In this document: piece after piece, positions 1-5,881 of the stretch
Layout: each line of letters starts with the position of its first letter
How positions within the stretch are numbered: the first letter of the stretch is position 1
Origin: Gammaproteobacteria bacterium
GTDB lineage: Bacteria; Pseudomonadota; Gammaproteobacteria; Eutrophobiales; Eutrophobiaceae
Assembly: GCA_018676275.1 (NCBI GenBank)
Contig: JABHFC010000251.1
Span: 1 to 7,709 of the forward strand
Direction: 5' to 3'
Length of the DNA stretch: 7,709 nucleotides
Translations under genes and position numbers: made by a program
The notes under the pieces: model-generated
Databases searched by the model: none
Told to the model about the DNA's origin: nothing
The model's input: only the letters and a program-made list of their open reading frames with translations

Positions 1-72
1 ATGATTTTGATTACAGTGAATAACAGGTTTTCTATTTTTCACAGATAATTGAATTTATCTGCCGCTTTCGGG

Positions 73-102
73 TCGAACAGCGAACTCAAGGCATACTATA
101 CA
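73..102 (+). promoter_or_regulatory. weak sigma70-like promoter candidate for the peroxiredoxin-like gene
   Basis: A -10-like TATACA (97-102; overlapping alternative TACTAT at 94-99) lies 18 bp downstream of a poor -35-like TCGAAC (73-78, three of six matches to TTGACA). It would start transcription roughly 15 bases before the start codon, a short leader that still holds the AGGGGG ribosome binding site at 111-116. The preceding bases 1-72 show no gene; a 15-codon open frame at 1-48 is too short to support. This is a consensus match only. Confidence 0.3.
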
Positions 103-122
103 AATTAATCAGGGGGCTGGAC

Positions 123-800
123 ATGTACTCGCAAAAATTAACATTAGTTATCTCTTTCATATTTTTAACTTTTTTCCTGCAGCAGGCATCAGCTGAATTG
201 AAATTACCAGCAGAAGCAAGGGCTAACGCAACAACATCTGCAGAAAGTCTGGGAACGCTGGAAAAAAATATGGGATTAAAAGCCGGAGAGACAGTGCCCG
301 GTTTTACTACTCATACTTATGAGGGTAAGCCGGTCACATTGGCAGAGCTGCTGAATAATGGACCGATCATGGTTATTTTTTACCGTGGTGGCTGGTGTCC
401 TTTTTGTAATTACCAGGTACGACAAATTACTCAGGCCTACGACAAGTTTCAGAAACGCAATGTTACCCCCGTACTAATCAGCGTGGATCAAACCGATGGC
501 GCCATGCTTGTTAAAGAAGCCTATGACATTCCCTTCCCGGTATTAAGTGATTCCGAACTCGCGGCTCACGAGTCCTTTAATGCCACCATCGAACTGGATA
601 ATACTGATTATGAAAAATATAAGAACTATGGGGTTGATTTAGAAGCCTGGTCAGGACTCAGCCACCACAAAATAGCAGCACCTGCTGTGTTTCTGGTTTC
701 CCCGGATAGCAAGGTACTCTGGTCTCATGTTGCGATGGATTTCAAAACCAGACCATCTGTTGATCAACTACTGAATGTTATTGACAATAATCTTAAATAA
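123..800 (+). CDS. exported peroxiredoxin-like (AhpC/TSA, thioredoxin-fold) protein
   Basis: Predicted thiol-dependent redox protein of the AhpC/TSA superfamily acting outside the cytoplasm. Residues 1-24 form a signal peptide: a lysine near the N-terminus, a hydrophobic core, and an Ala-Ser-Ala cleavage site before Glu25. The redoxin domain covers about residues 50-220. Its active site is YRGGWCPFC, with Cys92 and Cys95 in a CxxC arrangement, unlike the single peroxidatic Cys in a PxxxTxxC setting of classical 2-Cys peroxiredoxins. This matches the group usually annotated 'peroxiredoxin-like family protein', whose substrate is not established, so either peroxide reduction or thiol-disulfide exchange is possible. 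The ATG start is preceded by AGGGGG at 111-116 with 6-base spacing, and a signal peptide follows directly, so the start is secure. The gene stands alone on the + strand, converges on the transporter gene and is followed by a strong terminator. Family assignment is confident; exact activity is not. Confidence 0.9.
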   Translation: MYSQKLTLVISFIFLTFFLQQASAELKLPAEARANATTSAESLGTLEKNMGLKAGETVPGFTTHTYEGKPVTLAELLNNGPIMVIFYRGGWCPFCNYQVRQITQAYDKFQKRNVTPVLISVDQTDGAMLVKEAYDIPFPVLSDSELAAHESFNATIELDNTDYEKYKNYGVDLEAWSGLSHHKIAAPAVFLVSPDSKVLWSHVAMDFKTRPSVDQLLNVIDNNLK

Positions 801-823
801 TAAATTAGACTTTACGGATAACT

Positions 824-858
824 CCGGGTAGTAATATTAATTGCTGACCCGGTTTTTT
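824..858 (+). terminator. intrinsic terminator of the peroxiredoxin-like gene
   Basis: CCGGGT (824-829) pairs with ACCCGG (847-852). The stem continues with AGTAAT (830-835) against ATTGCT (840-845), including one G-U pair and one bulged G (846), around an ATTA loop. Six T follow at 853-858. The T-tract lies only on the + strand, so termination should act on the + gene. Its last bases overlap the stop codon of the opposing transporter gene, so the hairpin also begins right after that gene's end and could protect or end its transcript. Confidence 0.85.
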
Positions 859-2368
859 ATTCTACCTTTCCCATCATCTTTTTTATTGGTTTGAAAAATA
901 TCAACATCAATACTCCCGTTCCAATAGCGATACTGGTAATTTGCATATAGAGATTTGGCATTTGATCTAATGAATTCGGATCGAAGCGACCAGCGACGAG
1001 TCCGGCCATTAGGTTACCAAGCGAAGTCCCGAGAAACCAGATCCCCATCATCTGACTGACAAAACGTTTTGGAGCCAGTTTACAGATTGCACTTAATCCA
1101 ACCGGACTTAAGCACAGCTCACCTGTCGTATGTAAGAGGTAAGTAATAATCAACCAGGTAGGTAAGACATTGTCTCCGGCAACCACCAGTTTTGCTGCAA
1201 AAACCATTACAAGAAAACCCAAACCAAGCTGGATTAAACCGAGAGCAAACTTAAAAGGAATCGAGGGGTTCAGATTACGCCTGGCAAGATTTACCCAGAG
1301 CGACGCAATGAATGGCGAAAGAATCAAAATGAATGTTGCATTTATACTTTGAAACCAGCCTGCTGGTATTTCAAAACCGAAAAACTCTCGTTCCGTATAA
1401 CGCTCTGCAAACAGGTTCAATGAGGAGCCTGCCTGCTCAAAGCCAGACCAGAAAACCGCTCCGCAAATAACAAGTATCATGATGACGGCAACACGTTTTT
1501 TCTCATCGAGATTCAGATTGCCGAACAAGTATAGATAGACAAAAAATGCAGCTGCTATAGAAGCTATAGCATAGGTTGAGGCCTGGGCCAGTGCTAAGGC
1601 ATCTATTGTAATGATACCGCTCAAACCCAGAGTGGTTATCAATACTATAAGCCCAAGCCCGATCATTACCCTCATCCAGGCGTATACCGGTGCTTTAGTT
1701 CCGCTTTCATCTACTCGTAAATGTGCAGGGTGTTTTCCGGCATCACCAAGTCTGGATAAAGTGAGCTTGTATTGAATTATGCCTATTAACATACCGAAGC
1801 CAGCCGCCGCGAAACCATAATGCCAACCAAAATGACTGCTCTCTCCAAGCGCACTACAAATCAAAGGTCCAAGCATCGCACCAATATTTATGCCCATGTA
1901 AAAAATGGTAAAACCTGCATCGCAGGCTGCTCCACCCTGGGGGTATAACTCACCAACCATCGAGCTGACGTTTGGCTTCAACATCCCTGTGCCCAATACT
2001 ACAAAAATCAATCCAATATAAAATGTCGATTCCGCAGGAATTGCGAGGACGAAATGACCGCACATGATTGTGATGCCGCCATACAATACGCTACGTTGCG
2101 CACCAATTATTCGATCTGCGATCCAGCCTCCGGGCAGGGTTGCAAGGTAAACAGCAGCGGTGTAGAGCCCATAGATGGATGTTGCCTTTATATCATCGAA
2201 GGCCAGGCCGCCGTCTGTTATTGAGGCGGTCATAAACAATACCAGTAGCGCGCGCATACCGTAATAACTGAAGCGCTCCCACATTTCAGTAAAGAAAAGA
2301 GTATAAAGCCCGGGTGGATGCGTGCTGGTCTTTACCTGTGATTCAGTTGCTACAGCAGTATTCGTCAT
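857..2368 (-). CDS. POT/PTR2-family proton-dependent oligopeptide transporter
   Basis: Inner-membrane proton symporter of the major facilitator superfamily, POT (PTR2) family, which imports di- and tripeptides in characterised members. At 503 residues it matches the bacterial family length (E. coli DtpA is about 500). The first helix carries the diagnostic ExxERFxYYG motif (Glu28, Glu31, Arg32, Phe33, Tyr35-Tyr36-Gly37). GGWIADR (80-86), the conserved Lys131 in LKPN, FYMGINIG (156-163) and FWSGFEQ (306-312) are also family hallmarks. In the motif at about 337-352 the residue after Asn343 is Ala, where I expect Pro in many relatives. Many hydrophobic helices span the whole protein, with a polar central loop around 205-228. 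The ATG start has no good Shine-Dalgarno sequence. It lies 207 bp downstream of the LytTR regulator gene, on the same strand, and its leader holds a tandem direct repeat. Family is certain; substrate is inferred. Confidence 0.95.
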   Translation of the reverse strand: MTNTAVATESQVKTSTHPPGLYTLFFTEMWERFSYYGMRALLVLFMTASITDGGLAFDDIKATSIYGLYTAAVYLATLPGGWIADRIIGAQRSVLYGGITIMCGHFVLAIPAESTFYIGLIFVVLGTGMLKPNVSSMVGELYPQGGAACDAGFTIFYMGINIGAMLGPLICSALGESSHFGWHYGFAAAGFGMLIGIIQYKLTLSRLGDAGKHPAHLRVDESGTKAPVYAWMRVMIGLGLIVLITTLGLSGIITIDALALAQASTYAIASIAAAFFVYLYLFGNLNLDEKKRVAVIMILVICGAVFWSGFEQAGSSLNLFAERYTEREFFGFEIPAGWFQSINATFILILSPFIASLWVNLARRNLNPSIPFKFALGLIQLGLGFLVMVFAAKLVVAGDNVLPTWLIITYLLHTTGELCLSPVGLSAICKLAPKRFVSQMMGIWFLGTSLGNLMAGLVAGRFDPNSLDQMPNLYMQITSIAIGTGVLMLIFFKPIKKMMGKVE

Positions 2369-2398
2369 GGTGATTTATTATTCTTATTCAGCTAGCCG

Positions 2399-2425
2399 GT
2401 AATACTTTGTAACACAGCTTTGCAA
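2399..2425 (-). promoter_or_regulatory. weak promoter candidate for the POT transporter
   Basis: On the - strand TTGCAA (2425-2420) resembles a -35 box, and TATTAC (2404-2399) matches four of six bases of a -10 box. The 15-bp spacer is short, as is common for promoters that need an activator. The -35 element lies inside the first copy of the tandem repeat at 2405-2429. The resulting leader would be about 25 bases. This rests on consensus and position only. Confidence 0.27.
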
Positions 2426-2429
2426 CACA
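2405..2429 (-). repeat. tandem 12-mer direct repeat upstream of the POT gene
   Basis: On the - strand TGTGTTGCAAAG (2429-2418) is followed after one base by TGTGTTACAAAG (2416-2405): 11 of 12 bases identical, period 13 bp. It lies 37-61 bases before the transporter start codon and covers the likely promoter. Direct repeats upstream of a promoter are typical LytTR-type binding sites, but this period is shorter than the roughly 21-22 bp known for AgrA/AlgR-like sites, so the binding protein is unknown. The repeat itself is directly visible; the operator role is inference. Confidence 0.55.
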
Positions 2430-2465
2430 TGGAATAATTGAGCAACGGGAAAGTTGATCCGGGTG

Positions 2466-2500
2466 TTGAGACAAGCTGCTGAATGTCAGTTAAGTCTCAA
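2466..2500. repeat. inverted repeat TTGAGAC / GTCTCAA between regulator and transporter
   Basis: TTGAGAC (2466-2472) and GTCTCAA (2494-2500) are perfect 7-bp inverted copies separated by 21 bp. A further AGCTG/CAGTT pairing is possible inside, leaving an 8-base loop. No T-tract follows on either strand, so it is not an obvious terminator. It may be a protein-binding dyad in the transporter's upstream region or the 3'-end structure of the regulator transcript. Confidence 0.4.
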
Positions 2501-2527
2501 TTCTGTTGTGTAATTCAGGGTATGAGG

Positions 2528-2551
2528 ATTTCTGAGAAAACAGGCAGAAAT
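2528..2551 (-). other. hairpin downstream of the response regulator gene
   Basis: ATTTCTG and CAGAAAT form a perfect 7-bp stem around a 10-base loop, beginning 25 bases after the regulator's stop codon. The expected run of T after the stem is missing, so it could stabilise or pause a transcript but is not a convincing intrinsic terminator. Read-through into the transporter gene therefore remains possible. Confidence 0.35.
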
Positions 2552-2575
2552 AATTACTTTATGAGGTATTGAAGT

Positions 2576-3385
2576 CTAATTGAGGAAATGTTGGATTTTG
2601 TCTTTATAACTACGGCTCATCTTCAGGCGCGCACCACCTTTGAGAATGAGGTTATATTCGCCGTTAATATGGCTGCTGATTTTATCGACTCTATTAAGAT
2701 TAACCAGGGTGGAACGATGAATACGTTGAAACAGGGCAGGATCCAGTTGTGATTCCAACTGCTTCATTGTTGTTCGCATAATATGGATCTGGCCAGAAGC
2801 ATGTATGCACATATAATCACCGGCAGCATCGACCCACTCAATATCAGTTAAAGGCACAAGAGTGATCTCTCCAGCGTCTTTTATCGCGATTTTTTCCGGG
2901 TATTGCTTCGCCGGGCTTATACCATCTTCAAGCAACTTTTCCATTTCTGCTGGCGCTTTACCGGTAATATCACTGATAACTTCCAGTAAACGCTGCTTAT
3001 CACTTGCATCATTCTTTTGTGCCAGCTGATCGCGCACTCTTTGTAAGGCTCGGCTCAGGTGATCGTCTTCCAAAGGTTTCAATATGTAATCTATTGCATG
3101 TACGTCAAATGCCTTAATTGCATACTGGTCAAAAGCTGTGGCAAACACGACCATGGGCATATCGTCACCCTGGAGCTGGCGAATAACATCAAAACCATCC
3201 ATTCCGGGCATTTGAATATCAAGGAAAACCAGATCGGGATTAAGTTCTGGTATGGCCGCTAAAGCTTCGCGCCCATTAGTACATTGACCAACTACGTTGA
3301 TATCTTCATGCCTATCCAAACGTAATTTAAGACCGCGGCGTGCTAAAGCTTCATCATCGACGATTAAAGTATCAATTTTTTTCAA
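2576..3385 (-). CDS. LytTR-family response regulator (LytR/AlgR type)
   Basis: Cytoplasmic transcription regulator and presumed partner of the adjacent kinase. Residues 1-120 are a receiver domain: acidic pocket Asp10-Asp11, phosphoacceptor Asp56 in FLDIQMPG, Thr83, and Lys103 followed by Pro. A polar, partly helical linker covers about 121-165. Residues 166-268 are a LytTR DNA-binding domain, with the typical IEWVDAAGDYMCIH and FQRIHRSTLVNLNRV stretches. The length of 269 fits the family (AlgR about 248), with a slightly long linker. The start is TTG. No ATG exists that would keep the first beta strand (IDTLIVDDE), so TTG or an even rarer codon must be used. An AGAGGA lies near the kinase gene's 3' end, about 13 bases before it. 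The kinase stop is only 5 bases upstream, so the two genes are cotranscribed and probably translationally coupled. Likely target: the transporter gene downstream, by position only. Confidence 0.93.
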   Translation of the reverse strand: MKKIDTLIVDDEALARRGLKLRLDRHEDINVVGQCTNGREALAAIPELNPDLVFLDIQMPGMDGFDVIRQLQGDDMPMVVFATAFDQYAIKAFDVHAIDYILKPLEDDHLSRALQRVRDQLAQKNDASDKQRLLEVISDITGKAPAEMEKLLEDGISPAKQYPEKIAIKDAGEITLVPLTDIEWVDAAGDYMCIHASGQIHIMRTTMKQLESQLDPALFQRIHRSTLVNLNRVDKISSHINGEYNLILKGGARLKMSRSYKDKIQHFLN

Positions 3386-3390
3386 ATTTT

Positions 3391-4482
3391 TCAGGCTTCC
3401 TCTTTTTCATAGGGAATGCGAATACTGACTTTTAAACCATTAGGCTCGATATTACCAAATTCGCAGGCATGATTATCGCCGTATAGTTGTTGTAATCGTT
3501 CACGGGTATTATTCAGTCCGACACCATTACTTAATGGCATCTCATTATTTTTCATTTCAATCCCGTCACCATCGTCACTCAGTTCCATTAACAAATTGCC
3601 AGCGAAAACCCGTGCTTCAAGTTTTATCGTGCCTCCGGTTTCACTTTTTGCAACCGCATACTTTATAGAGTTCTCTATCAGAGGTTGTAATAACATACTT
3701 GGAATAAGAGCCTGTTTTGCCTCGTCTTCAAGGTTAAACTCGAGCTGCAGGCGTTCTTCAAAACGAATTTTTTCGATACTCAAATACAACTGCATCGCCT
3801 CTACTTCCTGCACAAGATTCACCTTCACCATCGGATCATTATCAAGGGAGTAACGCAGGAACCTGGATAATGCGGAAACCATATCATTTGCGACAGTGCC
3901 CTTGTTCTCAAGAATCAGCGTTGAGATTGCATTCAAGGTGTTAAAAAGGAAGTGTGGATTTAATTGATAGCGCAACATTTTTAACTGGGACTGGTGCGCA
4001 GATGAAGTGATGCGCAGATTTTTTTCCCGTTCTGCCTGTATCTCCTGGTAGAACCTAATCCCATAATAAAGCCCGGTCCAACTAAGGAAAATGAAAAAGG
4101 AGTACGAGTACCAGTAAATGTATTCAGCAATAAAGTTCTCTATTACCTTATCGTGATAGAGTTGCTTTGCCACATAAAATTTCCACAGCGCCCATAAGCC
4201 GGTAGGTACTGCTACGATGAGCAGCGTGTATAAAAGTCTCTTAGTGGCGGGTTCATCCCAGATGATATGGAAGCAATGACGCATTCCCATGCTGAACAAC
4301 AGGCCCATAACCGCGGCGACAAGTGTATAGCTCAAATGCGCCAGATCTGATTTCTCCCAGAATGCGGCTCCAGCCATGACAAAAAAAACATAGCCGACCC
4401 AACCGATCGTCTGCAACAACCAATACAATCGAATGCGGCTGTTTATTAAACTGGAAAAATGTTTGTCTAGGTAGCTACTCAC
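3391..4482 (-). CDS. LytS/AlgZ-type membrane sensor histidine kinase
   Basis: Inner-membrane histidine kinase of the His_kinase (LytS/YehU/AlgZ) class that should phosphorylate the LytTR regulator encoded 5 bp downstream. The N-terminal part has four hydrophobic segments at about 20-42, 49-67, 83-104 and 121-143, with short loops and no recognisable periplasmic or PAS/GAF sensor domain. A charged, probably coiled-coil linker (144-170) leads to the phosphoacceptor His177 in LRYQLNPHFLFNTLNAIS. The ATPase domain follows: N-box LLQPLIENSIKYA (264-276), G1 DDGDGI (303-308), and G2 GVGLNNTRERL (320-330). The length of 363 is close to AlgZ. The start is GTG, with only a weak AGAG upstream; no in-frame ATG lies nearby before the first helix. 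The signal sensed cannot be read from the sequence. A terminator candidate upstream suggests that kinase and regulator form their own unit. Confidence 0.93.
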   Translation of the reverse strand: MSSYLDKHFSSLINSRIRLYWLLQTIGWVGYVFFVMAGAAFWEKSDLAHLSYTLVAAVMGLLFSMGMRHCFHIIWDEPATKRLLYTLLIVAVPTGLWALWKFYVAKQLYHDKVIENFIAEYIYWYSYSFFIFLSWTGLYYGIRFYQEIQAEREKNLRITSSAHQSQLKMLRYQLNPHFLFNTLNAISTLILENKGTVANDMVSALSRFLRYSLDNDPMVKVNLVQEVEAMQLYLSIEKIRFEERLQLEFNLEDEAKQALIPSMLLQPLIENSIKYAVAKSETGGTIKLEARVFAGNLLMELSDDGDGIEMKNNEMPLSNGVGLNNTRERLQQLYGDNHACEFGNIEPNGLKVSIRIPYEKEEA

Positions 4483-4518
4483 TGGTTTTCTCTGAAATCG
4501 ATTGCAAGGTTTTTCCCC

Positions 4519-4527
4519 ATTTTAGCA
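4519..4527 (-). promoter_or_regulatory. extended -10 promoter candidate for the kinase/regulator operon
   Basis: On the - strand TGC-TAAAAT has the TGn extension and five of six matches to TATAAT; no convincing -35 box lies upstream. Transcription would begin near 4512 and give a leader of about 30 bases before the GTG start. It lies just after the upstream gene's terminator hairpin, as expected for an independent operon. Confidence 0.32.
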
Positions 4528-4530
4528 TCT

Positions 4531-4569
4531 AAAATATTGCCGTCGCAGTGTTTAATCACTTTGACGGCA
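4531..4569 (-). terminator. terminator-like hairpin after the small exported protein gene
   Basis: On the - strand TGCCGTC (4569-4563) pairs with GACGGCA (4544-4538). AGTG and CACT pair inside after a 2x2 internal loop, around an ATTAAA loop. ATATTTT follows, a moderate U-rich tail. The hairpin begins about 28 bases after the small gene's stop, matching a terminator for that gene and separating it from the kinase operon. The interrupted T-tract lowers confidence. Confidence 0.55.
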
Positions 4570-4597
4570 TAATTATGAGAAGTCTGTAATTTTGTCT

Positions 4598-4882
4598 CTA
4601 GCCTTCAATAATGAAATGCCCCAGCACTTTTGTTTCTTTTGCTCTATAACTTTTTATGTCATCAATTCCAAAATAATTGATTTTTTGTGTTGGCAGAGGC
4701 GCTTGAAAGCTCAGCTGTACTCCTTTCTGCAGGTCTGCATAGACCATAGTATGAGTAGCCTGCAAAGCGTTATATGCATCACTTGCGACTTCATCTGACT
4801 GGAAGTCGTTTCCCACTACATAAGCGACATTACTGAGACTAAAGGCTATTGCATAAAGTACTGTTATAAGTGTTTTTTTCAT
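4598..4882 (-). CDS. small exported protein of unknown function (94 aa)
   Basis: I do not recognise this protein. The N-terminus (Met-Lys-Lys-Thr followed by about 17 hydrophobic residues) looks like a Sec signal peptide, with plausible cleavage after Ala20 or Gly24. The mature part of about 70 residues is mixed polar and hydrophobic, has no cysteine, and contains a stretch rich in Ala, Gln and Thr (about 34-45). The frame can be extended seven codons upstream to a TTG, but the ATG used here has a good GGAG 7 bases upstream and places the signal peptide right at the start. It has its own promoter candidate and a terminator-like hairpin after it, so it is probably monocistronic. The combination of signal peptide, Shine-Dalgarno sequence and terminator supports a real gene; no function can be offered. 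Confidence 0.7.
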   Translation of the reverse strand: MKKTLITVLYAIAFSLSNVAYVVGNDFQSDEVASDAYNALQATHTMVYADLQKGVQLSFQAPLPTQKINYFGIDDIKSYRAKETKVLGHFIIEG

Positions 4883-4889
4883 CGTAAGA

Positions 4890-4893
4890 CTCC
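4890..4893 (-). promoter_or_regulatory. ribosome binding site that fixes the start of the small exported protein
   Basis: GGAG on the - strand lies 7 bases before the ATG at 4882. The alternative TTG seven codons upstream has no comparable site, so the 94-residue form is preferred. Confidence 0.65.
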
Positions 4894-4942
4894 GCCTGCT
4901 CAACGAGCAAATTTAGACATGTGTTGTTACTTCAATGATGCC

Positions 4943-4971
4943 ATTATTCAGCAGATAGCTTCGAGCGGTAA
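4943..4971 (-). promoter_or_regulatory. promoter candidate for the small exported protein
   Basis: TTACCG (4971-4966) and AATAAT (4948-4943) on the - strand are separated by exactly 17 bp; the -10 box matches five of six bases, the -35 box three of six. It lies downstream of the terminator at 5015-5033 and about 60 bases before the start codon, where a promoter for an independent gene is expected. The rest of the 230-bp gap shows nothing further. Confidence 0.33.
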
Positions 4972-5014
4972 GACCACTTATCGCAGCACAGGAGCATTTC
5001 GTCGTATTTTCGAT

Positions 5015-5033
5015 AAAAACCCCGGGGTCGGGG
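5015..5033 (-). terminator. intrinsic terminator of the DUF1272/secreted-protein unit
   Basis: On the - strand CCCCG (5033-5029), loop ACCC, CGGGG (5024-5020), then TTTTT (5019-5015): a compact GC-only stem with an uninterrupted T-tract. It lies about 80 bases after the stop codon of the secreted-protein gene and clearly ends that transcript. Confidence 0.78.
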
Positions 5034-5112
5034 CCGATCTCTGCTTATTTTCTACACAGTAAATTGAAGTTGCAGTAAAAGCTCAAGATTGAAGAAAGCT
5101 AATATTCAAAAG

Positions 5113-5634
5113 TTACTTGCGCGTATAGATACCGTCGAATGCCGTTTCCCATTCACCCTTGGCGTTTGTGGATTGCCAGAACTGACGTACGCTTCCATCA
5201 TCATTAGGCGTAAAAGTAATTCGATGTAAGGTGACTTTGGCATCAGTACTTGTTGTCTTTCCCTCAAGCACCATGCTCCCGTCCCGAATACCACCTTCTA
5301 AAAGTAACAGACTGTTAGCATTGTCTATCCATGTTTGGTGCCAGACCTTGCGCCCAACATCGTAGGTATTAAAGCTTTCTCCGCTAAACCCTTTGGGTGT
5401 CTTGTATTGTTCGCGCAAAACACAATCATTGTAATGCTTGGTAATACTGTTACTGCCAGCAACCTTGCCATCCGGAGTTTTAACATCCCAGTCACCCAAC
5501 CAGAAATCAAAGGCTCGGTGTTCAGGGCTATCACATGCGGCAGTAAGGCTAGTTGAAGTAAACATAAACACACAGGTTATAAATACTGATGCAGTAACAA
5601 TTCTATTTTTTTGGTGAAAAATGGAATTACTCAT
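5113..5634 (-). CDS. secreted DUF1579-like protein (FDFWLGDW family)
   Basis: Exported protein of unknown biochemical role. Residues 1-33 form a signal peptide with a hydrophobic core at about 12-31; the mature part begins near Ala33 or Cys34. The signature AFDFWLGDWDV (41-51), the later YDVGRKVWHQTW (91-102), LLLLEGG and the closing GIYTRK are typical of small secreted proteins annotated DUF1579 or simply hypothetical, thought to adopt a beta-barrel, lipocalin-like fold. Cys34 and Cys71 lie at positions that I recall as conserved and could form a disulfide outside the cytoplasm. The LTAAC sequence around Cys34 resembles a lipobox but has Thr at -3, so a lipoprotein is less likely. The ATG overlaps the end of the DUF1272 gene by 8 bp, and no strong Shine-Dalgarno sequence precedes it, which suggests translational coupling. 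Family recognition is fair; no function is known to me. Confidence 0.82.
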   Translation of the reverse strand: MSNSIFHQKNRIVTASVFITCVFMFTSTSLTAACDSPEHRAFDFWLGDWDVKTPDGKVAGSNSITKHYNDCVLREQYKTPKGFSGESFNTYDVGRKVWHQTWIDNANSLLLLEGGIRDGSMVLEGKTTSTDAKVTLHRITFTPNDDGSVRQFWQSTNAKGEWETAFDGIYTRK

Positions 5635-5875
5635 GACTGACGCACCCGCCTTCTTTCAAAACACGATCAGTTGATGCCGGATACTTTTCGAGTGACTTCG
5701 CTGGTCTAATTGGACGCTCTACAAGATTACCGCCACAATTCGGGCACTTGTATTGAAGAACAGTTTCGGCACACAACTTACAGAAGGTACATTCAAAAGT
5801 ACAAATCAGCGCATCTTTGGAGTCAGCAGGCAGATCTTTATCGCAGCATTCACAGTTAGGTCTGATATCCAGCAT
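5627..5875 (-). CDS. cysteine-rich DUF1272 protein, probably metal binding
   Basis: Small cytoplasmic protein of 82 residues matching DUF1272. Ten cysteines include CECC (8-11), Cys25, Cys29, Cys32, Cys35 and CPNC (44-47), a pattern fit for two zinc sites of ribbon or knuckle type. The sequence MLDIRPNCECCDKDLP at the start and PNCGGNLVERP after the last CxxC are family hallmarks. The function of DUF1272 is not known; nucleic-acid binding, metal handling and protein contact are all possible. The frame can be extended 12 codons upstream, but the chosen ATG has a strong AGGAG 6 bases before it and gives the usual family N-terminus. The gene is first in a two-gene unit with the secreted DUF1579-like protein, overlapping it by 8 bp, and a promoter candidate precedes it. 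The C-terminal tail after about residue 72 (including Cys78) looks variable. Confidence 0.88.
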   Translation of the reverse strand: MLDIRPNCECCDKDLPADSKDALICTFECTFCKLCAETVLQYKCPNCGGNLVERPIRPAKSLEKYPASTDRVLKEGGCVSHE

Positions 5876-5881
5876 ACCTCT

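Noticed and set aside
1..48. 15-codon open frame at the left edge as the tail of an upstream gene.
   Set aside because: Too short to show coding character, with no supporting motif.
2440..2460. CCCGTTGCTC on the - strand as an AlgR-type box upstream of the transporter.
   Set aside because: Only a partial match to the CCGTTCGTC-type consensus, single copy, easily a chance hit.
5106..5573. Alternative open frames on both strands inside the secreted-protein gene.
   Set aside because: They overlap a gene with signal peptide, family motifs and an operon partner; their translations show no domain.
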